Assembly: GCF_023278565.1 (NCBI RefSeq)
Contig: NC_064680.1
Location: forward strand, 4,712,001-4,776,000
Direction of reading: 5' to 3'
Length of the DNA stretch: 64,000 nt
Source: Colletotrichum lupini
Taxonomy: Eukaryota > Ascomycota > Sordariomycetes > Glomerellales > Glomerellaceae
This document shows, piece after piece, positions 24,504 to 35,220 of the stretch (the stretch's first letter is position 1; each line of letters opens with the position of its first letter). Under the pieces are notes generated by a model, which did no database searches, was not told the origin of the DNA, and worked only from the letters and a program-made list of their open reading frames with translations. Both the position numbers and the translations under genes were made by a program.

Positions 24504-26479
24504 ATGAAGGGCATAAATATGCAGGAAGCGAGGCGGCGATTTACGTCGATGGAGGCATGGGAGCTTCCCAAGCACCCCAGCGCCATTGCGCCAGAAGGCG
24601 TACGAACCAACCCGGACATGGACCCCGTGCCGGTGCCAATGCGGACTTGGTCGTTGTGGACTATCCTGGCGTACTGGAGTACCGACCTTATGAACCTCTC
24701 AACTCTACAGACCGCCGGATCTATACTTGCTGTCGGACTCAGCTGGCGAGAGGCGATTCCCATCATGTTCGTCGGAACAACGTGTATCGCAATAGCAATG
24801 GTCCTCAATGGAGCCATAGGAAGTCGTCTACATGTCCCCTTCAGTGTCATTGCTACGGGTAGCTTTGGGTTCTACTTGAGGTATGTACTTTTGGTTGAAG
24901 TATACTTGAGTGGTCATGTAGTATACTTAGCGCTTGGAATAGAAGCTGACTTTCATCACAGATACTTTGCCATTGTCAGCAGAGCCATCCTTGCTATGTT
25001 CTGGCTGGGTGTACAGGTATCGACTCGTACGCATCACTTCAACTGACTCCAATGCTAACATCAGTCTTCAATGATAGTGCGTCAACGGGAGTGTATGTGT
25101 GACGATCATGCTGAGTGCGTGGGCTCCCTCTTACGGACGGATTCCGAATGCCCTACCCGAATCGGCGGGCATCACCTCCATGGGAATGTGCTCGTGAGTC
25201 TGTTCATGGAGGCAATGGTTGTATATCAGAGTACTGACAAGTGACCAAGATTCTTCCTCTTCTGGATCATTCAACTGCCGTTGTTACTCATTCACCCCAC
25301 TAAACTTCGACCGCTCTTCTACGTCAAGTTACTTGCTACTCCAGCTGTGGTTTTAGGGACCTTGGGATGGGCTGTCAAACAGGCCGGTGGCGGGGGTGAT
25401 ATCTTCAGGTTGCAACCTGAGTTCTCTCCAGGGACTTCCAAGTATGCCTGGCTTTGGCTGAGCTGCATGTCGTCGGTTTCGGGACAGTGGAGCACGATGG
25501 CAATCAATATTCCGGACTTCTTGCGCTATAGCAAGTCCAGGAACGCTCAAAACGTCCAGCTCATATTTGTCCCTATCGTTTTCACCTTGTGTGGAACCAT
25601 GGGTATTATTACCACTTCGGCCACGAAAGTCTTCCAGGGAGACGGTGATTACCTTTGGAACCCGCTAGATATAGTCAGTCTTTGGTTGGGAAATGGCTCA
25701 GGAGGACGCTGTGCTGCCTTCTTCGGGGCTCTGGCATGGCTTATTGCAACGATCGGCACCAACGTCACGGCAAACAGCATCAGCGCAGCCAACGATCTGA
25801 CTGTCATGTTCCCGCGCTACATCAACATTAGAAGGGGCAGTATAGTCGCTGCTGTGATAGGTGCCTGGGTTATTGTCCCGTGGAAGATTCTTGCCAGCGC
25901 CGCTACGTTCTTGAACTTCATGGGGGCATACGCTGTCTTCCTCGCTCCCCTGAGTGGTATCATGGCTGCTGACTTCTGGCTCGTTAAAAAACAACGATAC
26001 GATCTGCCCGGTATGTCCAGTGACGATTCCTTATCTTGACCACCTTATACTAACACCCCGTTTTCTTTCTAGACTTATACGACCCTCATGGTCGCTATAG
26101 ATACATCGCAGGCTGTAACTGGAGGGCATTTGTTGCTTTCATTGTGCCTGTTGCCCCCAACTTGCCCGGGATGGCTTTGGCAATCAGTGGCTACCCTGCG
26201 GTCCAGATCTCCGAGGGTGCTCAGAATCTCTACAGCTTTGATTGGCTTTTTGGATTCGTCGTCTCGATATTCCTGTATACCACACTGAGCTGGGTTGTAC
26301 CTGCAAAGGAGACCTTGGTTGAGCAGACAATCTTGACCAGGGGAGACGGAATCGAGATTGAGGGAACGCGAGACGGTAGTGACATCGAGAACCCAAAGGT
26401 GCCCGAGAAGGTGTTGACCACAGCGGGAGATGGTCGTCACACTCCTGAATCGAGAGGCCTTAACGGAGGAACTGGGTGA
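24504..26479 (+). CDS. NCS1 (Fur-type) nucleobase/allantoin transporter
   Basis: Exons are 24504-24880, 24962-25016, 25078-25193, 25250-26010 and 26073-26479, giving 571 aa. Introns are 81, 61, 56 and 62 nt. It is a plasma-membrane H+ symporter of the purine/cytosine/uracil/allantoin family. The N-terminus has FTSMEAWELPK and NPDMDPVPVPMRTW, typical of fungal Fur proteins. W140 and Q144 in MFWLGVQC and N364 in SAANDLTVMF match the Trp/Gln/Asn substrate contacts known from Aspergillus Fur proteins. SGQWSTMAINIPDFLRY and the PWKI block are further family marks. The substrate (uracil, allantoin, uric acid or another) cannot be told from sequence. The start is uncertain: ATG at 24504 has A at -3, but the frame stays open and protein-like upstream (EGDGIFGLREDSDSFNDRM), so an extra 5' exon is possible. 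Confidence 0.88.
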
Positions 26480-26837
26480 ATTCAAGAATGGAACCTGAAG
26501 GTGGTGCCGACCCGGAGCAATGTACTTGATTGACTGATTTCCCTAATCTCGGCTACTACGACGGTAACAACATCCCACATATCCACTTGCTTTACTGAGG
26601 TCAGAAAGAAATCGATCAATAGAGCACATGAAGCCTACGCCTGTAAAGCGAGTAGAAAACCTCGCAATCAGGAAGGATGCGGGAGTCGGAGGAGCATGTG
26701 AGACATGGGGTCAATTATTTTTACTCATTTTATTAGTCGTGTACGTTGCTGTGGTATCTTGGCTAGCAGTATAGAATGCACTGCTCTCTCATCATAGTCT
26801 CCTGTTATCATTACTCCATGCCCATAGGAAAGAAATC
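26480..26837. other. Short tail-to-tail intergenic region
   Basis: 358 bp between the converging NCS1 permease and quinate-repressor genes, containing AT-rich 3' UTR sequence. No gene or repeat seen. Confidence 0.5.
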
Positions 26838-29501
26838 TCATGGCTCCTGCTCGACAATATTATTCAAGCGCGGCTGCAGCTGTGCAAGTGCGGAGCGATC
26901 GTGCCCGTCGGGATAGGCACGGAAAACCTCTCCTCGCATCAACCTACGTGGTGCTCGTCTGCCTGTAAACAACTCAAACTGAGCGAAACCCTGCTCGGGC
27001 AACAGATCAAGACCATCCATAGTAACCCAACCTCGGTGCGACACTTTTCTCGCTTGGTTCAAGATCGGTGTATCCAGTGTCTTGTAGCCCAGCTCAACCA
27101 GACAACCGCCAGTTGGACTTCCCAGCCATGCCTGTGGCGCCTCGAAGTTGGGTGCAGGGACATCGCCAATGCTATGCGTCGGGATGCAAGAAACAATCAT
27201 TGTCGGCAGTCGGAAGTCTTCGGGCCATGGCTCATCCAGATTTCGGATAATGTGAAATTTCGTTTCCACGTCCGAAGTTGCGCTGAGGAGCGGTAGGTCG
27301 TGCCGTTTCAACAGGCGCGCGAAGTGATTAACCATCTTTTCCGCATTAGTAATTGTCCGGTTGTAGACCACAATATTCTTGACTCCTAGCTGCAGCATGC
27401 TGTAGGTAGCCGCGCGAGCCATGCCACCAGCTCCGATGATGAGACCGCAGCTCGACGTTCGTACAGCATTGGCGGGAGAGAGCCCTCTGCGAATGCAAGC
27501 CCGAATGCCGATCCAGTCCGTGTTTTCTCCGTAGAGCGCCCTGACCGGACCGGCGCGATTACGGCAGTTGAAGAGCTTCTCGTCCTCTGGAATAGTGCCG
27601 TCGGGATTTAGTCGACGAACAGGAACAAGTGTGTTGACTGCACCTATCGCCTGCGCGTGTCGGCTTAGAGAGTGTGTGAGGGTGATGATTTCGACTTTGA
27701 AGGGCAAGCCAACACTGGCACCCGCGAAGTAAGGATCCTCAATGAGCTCTCGCAGCCCGTTCAGGGAAGGCGTCGAGAATGGTCGGTAGAGGTGCGGAAT
27801 GCCACAAGCCTTCAGAGCGGCATTGTGCATGGCTGGTGACAAACTGTAAGAGACGTGGGCACCAAAGACGTAGATCTTCATAGGGTCGAACAGGAACGAG
27901 TTGTAGAGTGCCTGCGTCGCTTGAGCTGCTGTCAAGCATGGCTGATTAGGGTTGTAAGTCGATGATACGGGCTTCTCTGGCACAACACCGGTCAGGACGT
28001 GGTTCATAGCCGCTGAGTGTCTCCCACGAGGTCCAGAGTTGTAAGCGATGAGGGGAATCTTGTGGCCGGTAGAAGCCTCAACAAGAGCCTTGAGGTGGCT
28101 GATATCAAAATTATCCTTAATGGAGGTCACTGGCTTGACAAGCCGGACCAGATCACATCCTAGACGCCGTGCTCTATGATACTGTGACATCCAGAAAGGG
28201 TCTGACCATGGTGGGGAGTCGGCCGCAGGTGTTAAATGTCCAATTATCTTTGAGCGCCTCTTCATAGAGATGATGTGCAATAGTTGAAAGTCGTTGAGGC
28301 GGAGATCGACAGTGAGGTATTCAGGGCAGAGTCGCAGGCCGTGTAGTATGTAGTCGGTGTACACTGACTCTGAAGAATCTGGAAGAACAACGTGGTACAT
28401 TAACGGTATCACGGTGCTCCTCCTTATGGACCCTATGATTCTGGCAATGTCGGCGGCTCGTTCGGAGTCTAGTGACTGCGCACCAGCGATTCCGTCGAGG
28501 ACGATCTCAATAGCATCTGCTCCGGTCTCGAGCTCTTGAATGGCGAGTTCATTGTTCAGCAGGCTTGAAAGAGAGACCGAGATGGCGTAAGTGAACCGTC
28601 TGTCCTCGGTAGGTATGGAAGCCAACGGGAAAGCCGACTCGATGAAGGGAATGGAGCCCTTGGGCATGATGAGACTAAGGAACTTTAAGAAATGCCTCTC
28701 GGCCCGCTTCAAAGTCAGGTAGGGAGCAGGTGGCTTTTGACCACCAGCTTGAGCCTCAATTCTTGCGGCATCGGTTTCGATCCATGGGTCGGCCGTCTCG
28801 GAGACGTTAAAGAACTCAAGGTTGCTGCATGTCCGGAAAATGGTGCTGCTGGCCGCCAGCAAGTTTCTCGCCTTATCTTCATCCTCGATCTTTAGGTGCT
28901 CTTGAATAGCCTTGACGTCTCGCACGATGTGAACGACGGGATGTGTACGACAAAACTCCCTCAAGAGTGTCTGGACCCCACGTTCCATCCAACTGCACAC
29001 AATCAAGGTGCTCTTGGAGTTCTGGTCGAGGAGGTCTCGAAGGACATCTGTCTGCCGGCGGTGACATTCAGCGGGGCCATGGGCCCTCTTGTACGCGAAA
29101 CTGGTCAGGCCAGTGACTTGTTGGAAGGCCTTTTCGCAGTCGACGGCCCTCCGTTCCATGGCGGTCGAGGCAATGATGGCGAGCGTTGATTTTCCTGCGC
29201 CGCGGATGCCGGCAAGGACAATGGAGGCATCGGCAGGGAATGGCGGAACCTCGCCAGGAAGATGGGCCACGGGTGTTGCTGGTCTCGTGATTGGCGTCTC
29301 TGGTCGTGAACAAGCAGCCATGGAATATCTGCTGCTGCTGTTGGTCCTCGGGCTCTGGGGCTGGCTAGGCGACGCAGAGTGGCCATTGCGACCGTCGACG
29401 CGGATGAACTTTGCGGGATTCTCGAGTTGGTGGTGGTGATGGTCCTCCTCATCGCTCATGGCGGTGGCCACGTAGGACCGCTTCACTCCGGCTGTCGCCA
29501 T
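26838..29501 (-). CDS. qutR: Quinate pathway repressor protein (QutR/QA-1S type)
   Basis: A single uninterrupted exon of 887 aa. QutR represses the quinate genes when no inducer is present, by acting on the activator QutA. The protein is built like the last three domains of the pentafunctional AROM enzyme. A shikimate-kinase-like domain has an intact P-loop (GIRGAGKST, about residues 98-106). A type I dehydroquinase-like domain follows (about 300-530). A shikimate-dehydrogenase-like domain (about 560-887) has SLSPAMHN, GLPFKVEI, ENTDWIGI and the nucleotide loop IGAGGMARAA. Where active dehydroquinases carry the Schiff-base lysine, this protein appears to read DLVRLV, which fits a regulatory pseudo-enzyme. 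The N-terminal 85 residues are His/Ser/Pro-rich and disordered. The gene is divergent from the activator with 1.26 kb between, as in Neurospora and Aspergillus clusters. The length matches the family (about 880-920). Confidence 0.94.
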   Translation of the reverse strand: MATAGVKRSYVATAMSDEEDHHHHQLENPAKFIRVDGRNGHSASPSQPQSPRTNSSSRYSMAACSRPETPITRPATPVAHLPGEVPPFPADASIVLAGIRGAGKSTLAIIASTAMERRAVDCEKAFQQVTGLTSFAYKRAHGPAECHRRQTDVLRDLLDQNSKSTLIVCSWMERGVQTLLREFCRTHPVVHIVRDVKAIQEHLKIEDEDKARNLLAASSTIFRTCSNLEFFNVSETADPWIETDAARIEAQAGGQKPPAPYLTLKRAERHFLKFLSLIMPKGSIPFIESAFPLASIPTEDRRFTYAISVSLSSLLNNELAIQELETGADAIEIVLDGIAGAQSLDSERAADIARIIGSIRRSTVIPLMYHVVLPDSSESVYTDYILHGLRLCPEYLTVDLRLNDFQLLHIISMKRRSKIIGHLTPAADSPPWSDPFWMSQYHRARRLGCDLVRLVKPVTSIKDNFDISHLKALVEASTGHKIPLIAYNSGPRGRHSAAMNHVLTGVVPEKPVSSTYNPNQPCLTAAQATQALYNSFLFDPMKIYVFGAHVSYSLSPAMHNAALKACGIPHLYRPFSTPSLNGLRELIEDPYFAGASVGLPFKVEIITLTHSLSRHAQAIGAVNTLVPVRRLNPDGTIPEDEKLFNCRNRAGPVRALYGENTDWIGIRACIRRGLSPANAVRTSSCGLIIGAGGMARAATYSMLQLGVKNIVVYNRTITNAEKMVNHFARLLKRHDLPLLSATSDVETKFHIIRNLDEPWPEDFRLPTMIVSCIPTHSIGDVPAPNFEAPQAWLGSPTGGCLVELGYKTLDTPILNQARKVSHRGWVTMDGLDLLPEQGFAQFELFTGRRAPRRLMRGEVFRAYPDGHDRSALAQLQPRLNNIVEQEP

Positions 29502-30761
29502 GGCTCCTCAGCCTACCTAGCTGTAGCAGTGCAGACGCAGGTAGGTTGATGAGGAGGAGGAGGAGGAGGAGGAGGAGGAGGGAAAAGCCCAGGATGCATG
29601 CGCACGCGCCGGTGTCGAGTTGGGACTCTAAAGGCGAGGCGCGCGAATATCTTTGTCGTTATGCTATGTTTCGTGCAAAGCCGTTCAGCTGTAGTCCAAC
29701 AAGGTCAAGCTCTCTCTGGAGAAGAGTCAAGTCAGTCAGTCAGTCCACGTTGAGTCGCGCCCCAAGTCCTCCGTAGTACGAACACACCGCGGCAGAATTG
29801 TTAGGTCACTATGTGGGAGCAACTTCAAAGCCGTTCCCCAGTTCCGACCCTCGGTGCTAAATTGGTGCCCCTCTCCCTTGCTCGGCGCTAAGGTGGGATA
29901 CTCTGATAAATGTTTAGCCATGGGCTGGACGTTAGCGAGTTACTTGTGGGCGTGGGGGGATCGTTCTTGTGTGAGTTGAGGGGAGGAAACTCGGCTGTTT
30001 GAGGTTTGCGGCGGGATAACTTGAGATGAGCGTGGAACTGAGTAGGATGTAGCCTACGAGATCCTCGTCAATGCCCCTTGTGTCTACGATGCGTTGGCAA
30101 GTACCAGCTAGAGTCGAAGAGTTGCCATCGCCAACCCCTTGGTCTTGACTCCTAGATCTGGATAGCATCTGCAGACTCAAAGTATCTCCTTAACACCCCG
30201 CATGCTGAGTCGTCCGTACTCACCATCTCGCAACCAATTAATGCCACAGAAATGCCAGCTGACCAGCCTCTCGAACCTGACCTTTGTCCCATGAGGTCCG
30301 AGATCTAGCAACAACCTTTGAGGGCGGCACCGCGAGCGTCGGCCTGTGAGGTTACCCCAGGATTTCCCCACTCTCTGTCCAGCACAGCGCGCGGGAAATC
30401 TTGGAGAAGAAGCAAAGACGACGTCAATCTCATCATTGCTCGCTGTTTGCTACGGCCGCTGCTGAGTCTGATACTACTGCTGCTACTATCCGTACTGCTG
30501 GCTGGAGTTGCTGCTTCTGCTGCTTAACCGTGTGCCATCATACCTTGCTCATCCCGCTCGCCGCAACGCAACGCAACATCCACTCGCAAATCACAACCCC
30601 AGTCGCTGCTCACTTCGCTTCAATCATCGCTCGCAGCGCGCGCTCGTTTGCCCTCGCAGCTTCTTCGTCGACATCACCGCTTCTCGTGCCGCGCCCTCTA
30701 TGCCGTCCTCCGCGGCGTGAGCCATTGGAGCTACCCTGCCGCTTGCGGCTACGACTGAAGG
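29502..30761. promoter_or_regulatory. Divergent promoter region of the quinate repressor and activator genes
   Basis: 1.26 kb between head-to-head regulatory genes. It contains a GAG trinucleotide run (29551-29582), read as CTC on the repressor strand, and only half-matches to the QA-1F/QutA site (GGGATAAC near 30014). No convincing full activator site is visible. CT-rich sequence precedes the QutA start. No gene is supported; the overlapping ORFs on the plus strand near 30400-30720 run in other frames and are low complexity. Confidence 0.6.
29551..29582. repeat. (GAG)n microsatellite upstream of the quinate repressor
   Basis: About ten GAG units, 50 bp upstream of the repressor ATG on its template side. 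On the sense strand it is a CTC tract, probably part of the 5' UTR or core promoter. Confidence 0.85.
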
Positions 30762-33243
30762 ATGCCATCCAAGAGAAAGGCTCAAGATGCCGAGAACAGT
30801 GTCACCTCGACCTCTGTCCCAAAGCGCCAGAGGGTATCTCGTGCATGCGACCAATGCAGAAGGCAAGCAGAATCCAGCACCATTGTTTCCCATTCTCCCT
30901 TTCTCTCATCTTCATTGCCTTCTTGCCGAGCGTTTCCTCCAAGCGACTAGATGCCCAGGGAACTACAAGCCCGGGTGCTTCTCCGTTGCAAGCGTTTCGG
31001 CGTAGCCAATGCTATGTCGATAACATTCCGCGCATTGGTTGCGATATCGGCTTTGGTGCTGGTCTCAGTGTCACTATCGCCAGCTTACTACATGTGTGAA
31101 CCGAACACTTGCTAATTATGCGGGCAGTGCCCGAGAGAAGTGTGATGGCGTCCAACCTCAATGCTTCTCCTGTGTTACCTTGTCGCGGCCATGTACATAC
31201 AATGTCGCACCGAAGAAGCGCGGCGTCCAGACCGGCTTGATCCGAACTCTCGAGCTTGCCCTCGTATGGCTCTTCGACCAGGTTCCTGGAACAGAAGAGA
31301 AGCTGGCGGGTCTACTCACGCAGGAGGGGGGTGGCGGCCAATCTCTCCTCCTCGACAAAGACAGCGAGGCAGGCAATCGCCTTCACAAAAGATGGAGGAG
31401 ATGCCGCGTCCATAAGGATATTGACCGGCTCCTATCTGGCAAGGACGGCATAAGCCCACGCCAGGATACTTCCGGAGACGAATCGGATGCTGAAGGTGAT
31501 GGCCGCAACAAACGGAACGGGGAGACTCCGTTGGATGGTCCTGACATCTCTCCGCAACCTAACGCCGTTGACCGTAAACCAGACGCCCAAAAGGAACCAG
31601 TATCGAGGCAACGGCATGGCTCTAGGTCTCGGCGAAGGTTCAAGTTACCAAGAAATTTTCCTCGATTATTAGAGGTGTACTATTCGTACACCCACAGTTG
31701 GCTTCCCATATTAAACTCTAAAGAAACTCTCGATAGCGCTGCGGCCTCGTATCCTCCAGACGGTCTCGATATCGACCCGGAAGACTCAAATAACAGTGCT
31801 GCTCATGCTGAGCTCTGGTGCGCTCTTGCCGTCGGGGCATTCCAGGATGCGGCATCATCACAGCCTCCAGGAGGTTCAGAACCACCTGACCGGCCCAGTA
31901 TGATAACAGCAGCAGCCCGTAGTCTCATACCAGTAGAGACTGACATGGCACTGGGCCATGTGAAAGCACTTCTAGTGCTGTCCTTGGTGAAGCTGGGGCA
32001 GGACAACGCCGCAGCAGCTTCTCTATTGATCGGTCTAGCCGTCCGGGGCGCCATGGCCCTGGCAGATGGACGATCACGAAACGGCGGAAGAGAACCGATC
32101 TCGGGCCTGTCGGCTTCTTCGACGCAAGAAGCATACTCGACGGCTTTGGACCGGGTCTTGATGACCTGTCTTATGCTGGACACCATCGTTTCCTTAAGGC
32201 TTGGTCAGACGCCGCACATGAGGACGAACGACATGAAGGATAGGCCGACAGAGGAGAACGGATCAGAGGAATGGGCACCATGGACGCCCAGAGCTGGATT
32301 CGGATTGGAGGACGTTGAAGCTGCTGTACAGCCTGCACAGTCTTTGAGCTCCTTCAATCAGCTCTACCAATTCTTCCGCACACTGAACCAGAGTGTTGAG
32401 TCTGGGGGGGCGGGTCCAAAGATTGGTGCCGCGAACCTTGTTCAAGTGCTTGATCCTCGTTTCTCATTTTGCAATTCAGTAGTGTTTGGAGCGTCGACGA
32501 TACCCATACTCCCATCGGCTTTCCTCATCCAGGCCACCTTCCTCGGCGCGACCTTGACTTTGATGGCCGACCCTCGAGTGTCTCTGATCTGGAGTCTGAT
32601 GGAAGTTTTGGAGAGTTCGATTTCCCACTTTGGCGCAGCCGGCGTCTCGCCCCTCCTGGTCACATATATGAGCATCGCAAATACCAAAAGTTGCGTCAAA
32701 GCTCTCCGCGACGATGATAAGACGCGGTGGAACTCACTGATGGGTAATCTGATGTCTGTCTGGCAAGATCGGACGACGAACGTGGATTCTTCTTCTATGG
32801 AAGCGGATCCGAGCGAGCAAACACCAGCTCAGGCCGAGCCGGCTGTGAATCAGTTCTCGCATCACCCATCATCCGCTCGCAGGGACTCGCATTTTCCGCA
32901 CTTCTCGATGCCTGCGGACTCTTATCATCATCCTAATAGCAACGGATTTTTACCAACAGCATCATCCGTCAGTCCGTCAACGGCAAGAACCATGCCATTT
33001 ACGCCAGGGAGCCAACTGGATGCATTTCCTTCCGGCTTCATGGGACATTTGTCGTCAGCTCAGGCACCCTATCTGATGGGGCAGGGCGCTCACGGCGTGG
33101 ATTACGACGCCATTATGGACGAGCTTGCTTCTATCGACTGCACAGATAGTATGGAAGCCGACCCGCAGTTTATGGCCAATCTCGGCTTTGCCCCAGGGTC
33201 AGACTTGACTGACATGCTTCGGGGAGAGTATGGAGGAATGTGA
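30762..33243 (+). CDS. qutA: Quinate pathway transcriptional activator, Zn2Cys6 (QutA/QA-1F type)
   Basis: Exons are 30762-30862 and 31128-33243, giving 738 aa. It is a nuclear activator that turns on the quinate genes when quinate is present. The zinc cluster has C29, C32, C39, C46, C49 and C56 with spacing CX2CX6CX6CX2CX6C, preceded by a basic KRQRVSRA. PKKRGVQTGLIRTLELAL follows, a hallmark of QutA/QA-1F, and the fungal-specific middle homology region lies at about 200-420. The C-terminus ends with VDYDAIMDELASIDCTD and PQFMANLGFAPGSD, also typical. The 265-nt intron splits the zinc cluster between C32 and C39. Its donor appears to be GC (AGAAG|GCAAGC) with acceptor GCGGGCAG and branch GCTAAT; only this junction restores the six-cysteine spacing. 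It is somewhat shorter than the Aspergillus and Neurospora proteins (about 820). Its neighbour, the repressor, is its known partner. Confidence 0.92.
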
Positions 33244-34340
33244 GCGAAGTATAATGTATTATGACCTTTAGTAGAAAATGAACATTGATTCCAGTCTCTG
33301 GAAATACTATCTGCACGTCACTATTATCTCCTTGTTCTCCCTGTTCTAACGGATCAATACTGCAGTGCTAGCAAACAAGTCTTGCGGTGTGACGAAGAAG
33401 TGTTCATCCCGGGCGGGCTTCGCCAAGGGCAGTGATTTGTGCATTCGGACTGTCTAGCCTTTTTCGTCCCTTTCCTTGAAGAAATGCCAGTTGGCTCATC
33501 TCTCTTATTTGTTGACCCTCCTGCACCGCCGACAAGACTAAGAGGTCTGGCTTCTTACATGTACTTACGAAGTTACGAGGACTTTCAGAACTTAACCCCG
33601 GCAGATTGAAGAGCAGCCCACCACGGAATTACAATCATCAGGAACAGGACTGGACGCCAAGTGCCGCATCCAACCATCCGACAGAAGCACAACGTTTTAC
33701 CAGAGCAATTTGGAATGGCCAGGCTGTCCGTACCCTGATTTGGCTGTCGAGGCCGTGGCCAGGAGGTGATTATGAAGCACAGCCTAAGACTGTGCCCCGG
33801 CTTGCCTCCACTTTCATTGTTTGATGGCACGTACCAAGTCTATAGATACCAACGAGAACCATTTTTGTGGCGACGAAACTATTCACGTGGGGTTATTCAA
33901 TGCGGAGACTTAAGGTTAAGACGATGCATGTGAGGTTTGGTCTGAATTCGCGTGGCCTGTCAACACATTAAAGTCGTGCAGAGAGATTCATTTGCCCCTA
34001 TTGCCATCATAATCAAGTCGTGTATCTTGGGTAACCCCGCGCCCCCCCCCTTTTGTTTTTGTTCTTGGCTTCATCACAGGTGGGACAAACTCAACACCAA
34101 GCAGTCACAGTCCTTGGCGGCAAAGAATTATCATCCGGGCGGTGATGGCAGGGTCGAGAAGTTGTCTCCGCTAGCAACTTCCAGGACAGCTTAATCGTAC
34201 AGTCCGAGTGAGGTGAATTGTCGTGGACTCGTGGCCGATAATCATGTGGCCAGGCCTTGGAGAGCGTCCCGGTGGCTTGGTTGGCGCATCTCGACCGGAT
34301 ATTCTCAACTCCACCTTGGCGTATTTCTCTCTCTCTCTTA

Positions 34341-34384
34341 CACAGACACACACACACGCACACACACACACGCACACACACACG
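34341..34384. repeat. (CA)n microsatellite with CG interruptions
   Basis: Alternating CA dinucleotides interrupted by GCA/CGC, preceded by a short CT run. Simple sequence upstream of the quinate permease. Confidence 0.9.
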
Positions 34385-34602
34385 CCAACAACCTGATTTG
34401 AGCCCCTGCCGACTTGACAGACACAGCATGCACCCCGTAGGCCAGGCATCTTCCCCATATCTGCGTAAGGTTACAGGCAGAGAAAGCTGGGGAACAGCTT
34501 CTTCACCCGCATTGCTGTCATTCCGTTCCGTTGGGATTGGCACAAGTTGGGACGTCCACGTGCAATGCGAGACAGTCGAATGGCAATAGAGAAGCGCTGA
34601 CA

Positions 34603-34618
34603 GGATAAACATTCAACC
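34603..34618. promoter_or_regulatory. Candidate QA-1F/QutA activator binding site, quinate permease promoter
   Basis: The sequence GGATAAACATTCAACC matches the Neurospora QA-1F consensus GGRTAARYRYTTATCC at 14 of 16 positions. It lies about 600 bp upstream of the permease ATG. The site inference rests on motif and context only. Confidence 0.55.
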
Positions 34619-35220
34619 CACAGCCCCGGTCTGGACAGGGGTTCTCCAGCATTTGGGGGTCTATGAGATTGGATCTAGTTCGGAAGCAGATAGTTGGTGC
34701 GGAGAAGAACATGTCTGCCGGGCTCCACGCGTTATGGAGAACGAGTCAGTCATAGGTTGCAGATTTTGCTCCGGTTCGGAGACGGCGCGCCAGTCCAACA
34801 ACCATCTAGTTGGAGGGAGAAGCGTTCACCCCAGAGTCAACATTCCGGAATCTCCATACGCATGAGCGAGTTTGTTCGTGTAGCGTACCCCAGATCCCAT
34901 TCGTCCACGGTCCAGCCGCTCGATTCCCTCCCCGTGGGATGACCCAAACTCCGCTGCTCCAGACCCCCAGACTTTACCCCAGACGAACCGATACGTGCGC
35001 CACCTGTCAGTCAGTCTTTACCAAGTTGTTGGATAGCCAGAGAGCCCTGACGCATCCATATAACAAAGGCAACCCTGGACCGTCGTAATCTGATTTTTTT
35101 TCCGTCTCTCCTTAAGACTCTTGACTCTTCAACCCCAACCTCGAAGACTTGGAGTTCAGACGGTCTCAACTTCGCCTCGAACATCAGCAACCGCCAGACA
35201 CCTCCAAACAAATTATCACC

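Larger units (their letters stand above)
33244..35220. promoter_or_regulatory. Intergenic region and quinate-permease promoter
   Basis: About 2 kb between the activator 3' end and the permease ATG. It holds the activator 3' UTR, a CA microsatellite (34341-34384), a candidate QA-1F-type site (34603-34618) and CT-rich leader sequence just before the permease. The ORFs here are short and unsupported. Confidence 0.55.
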
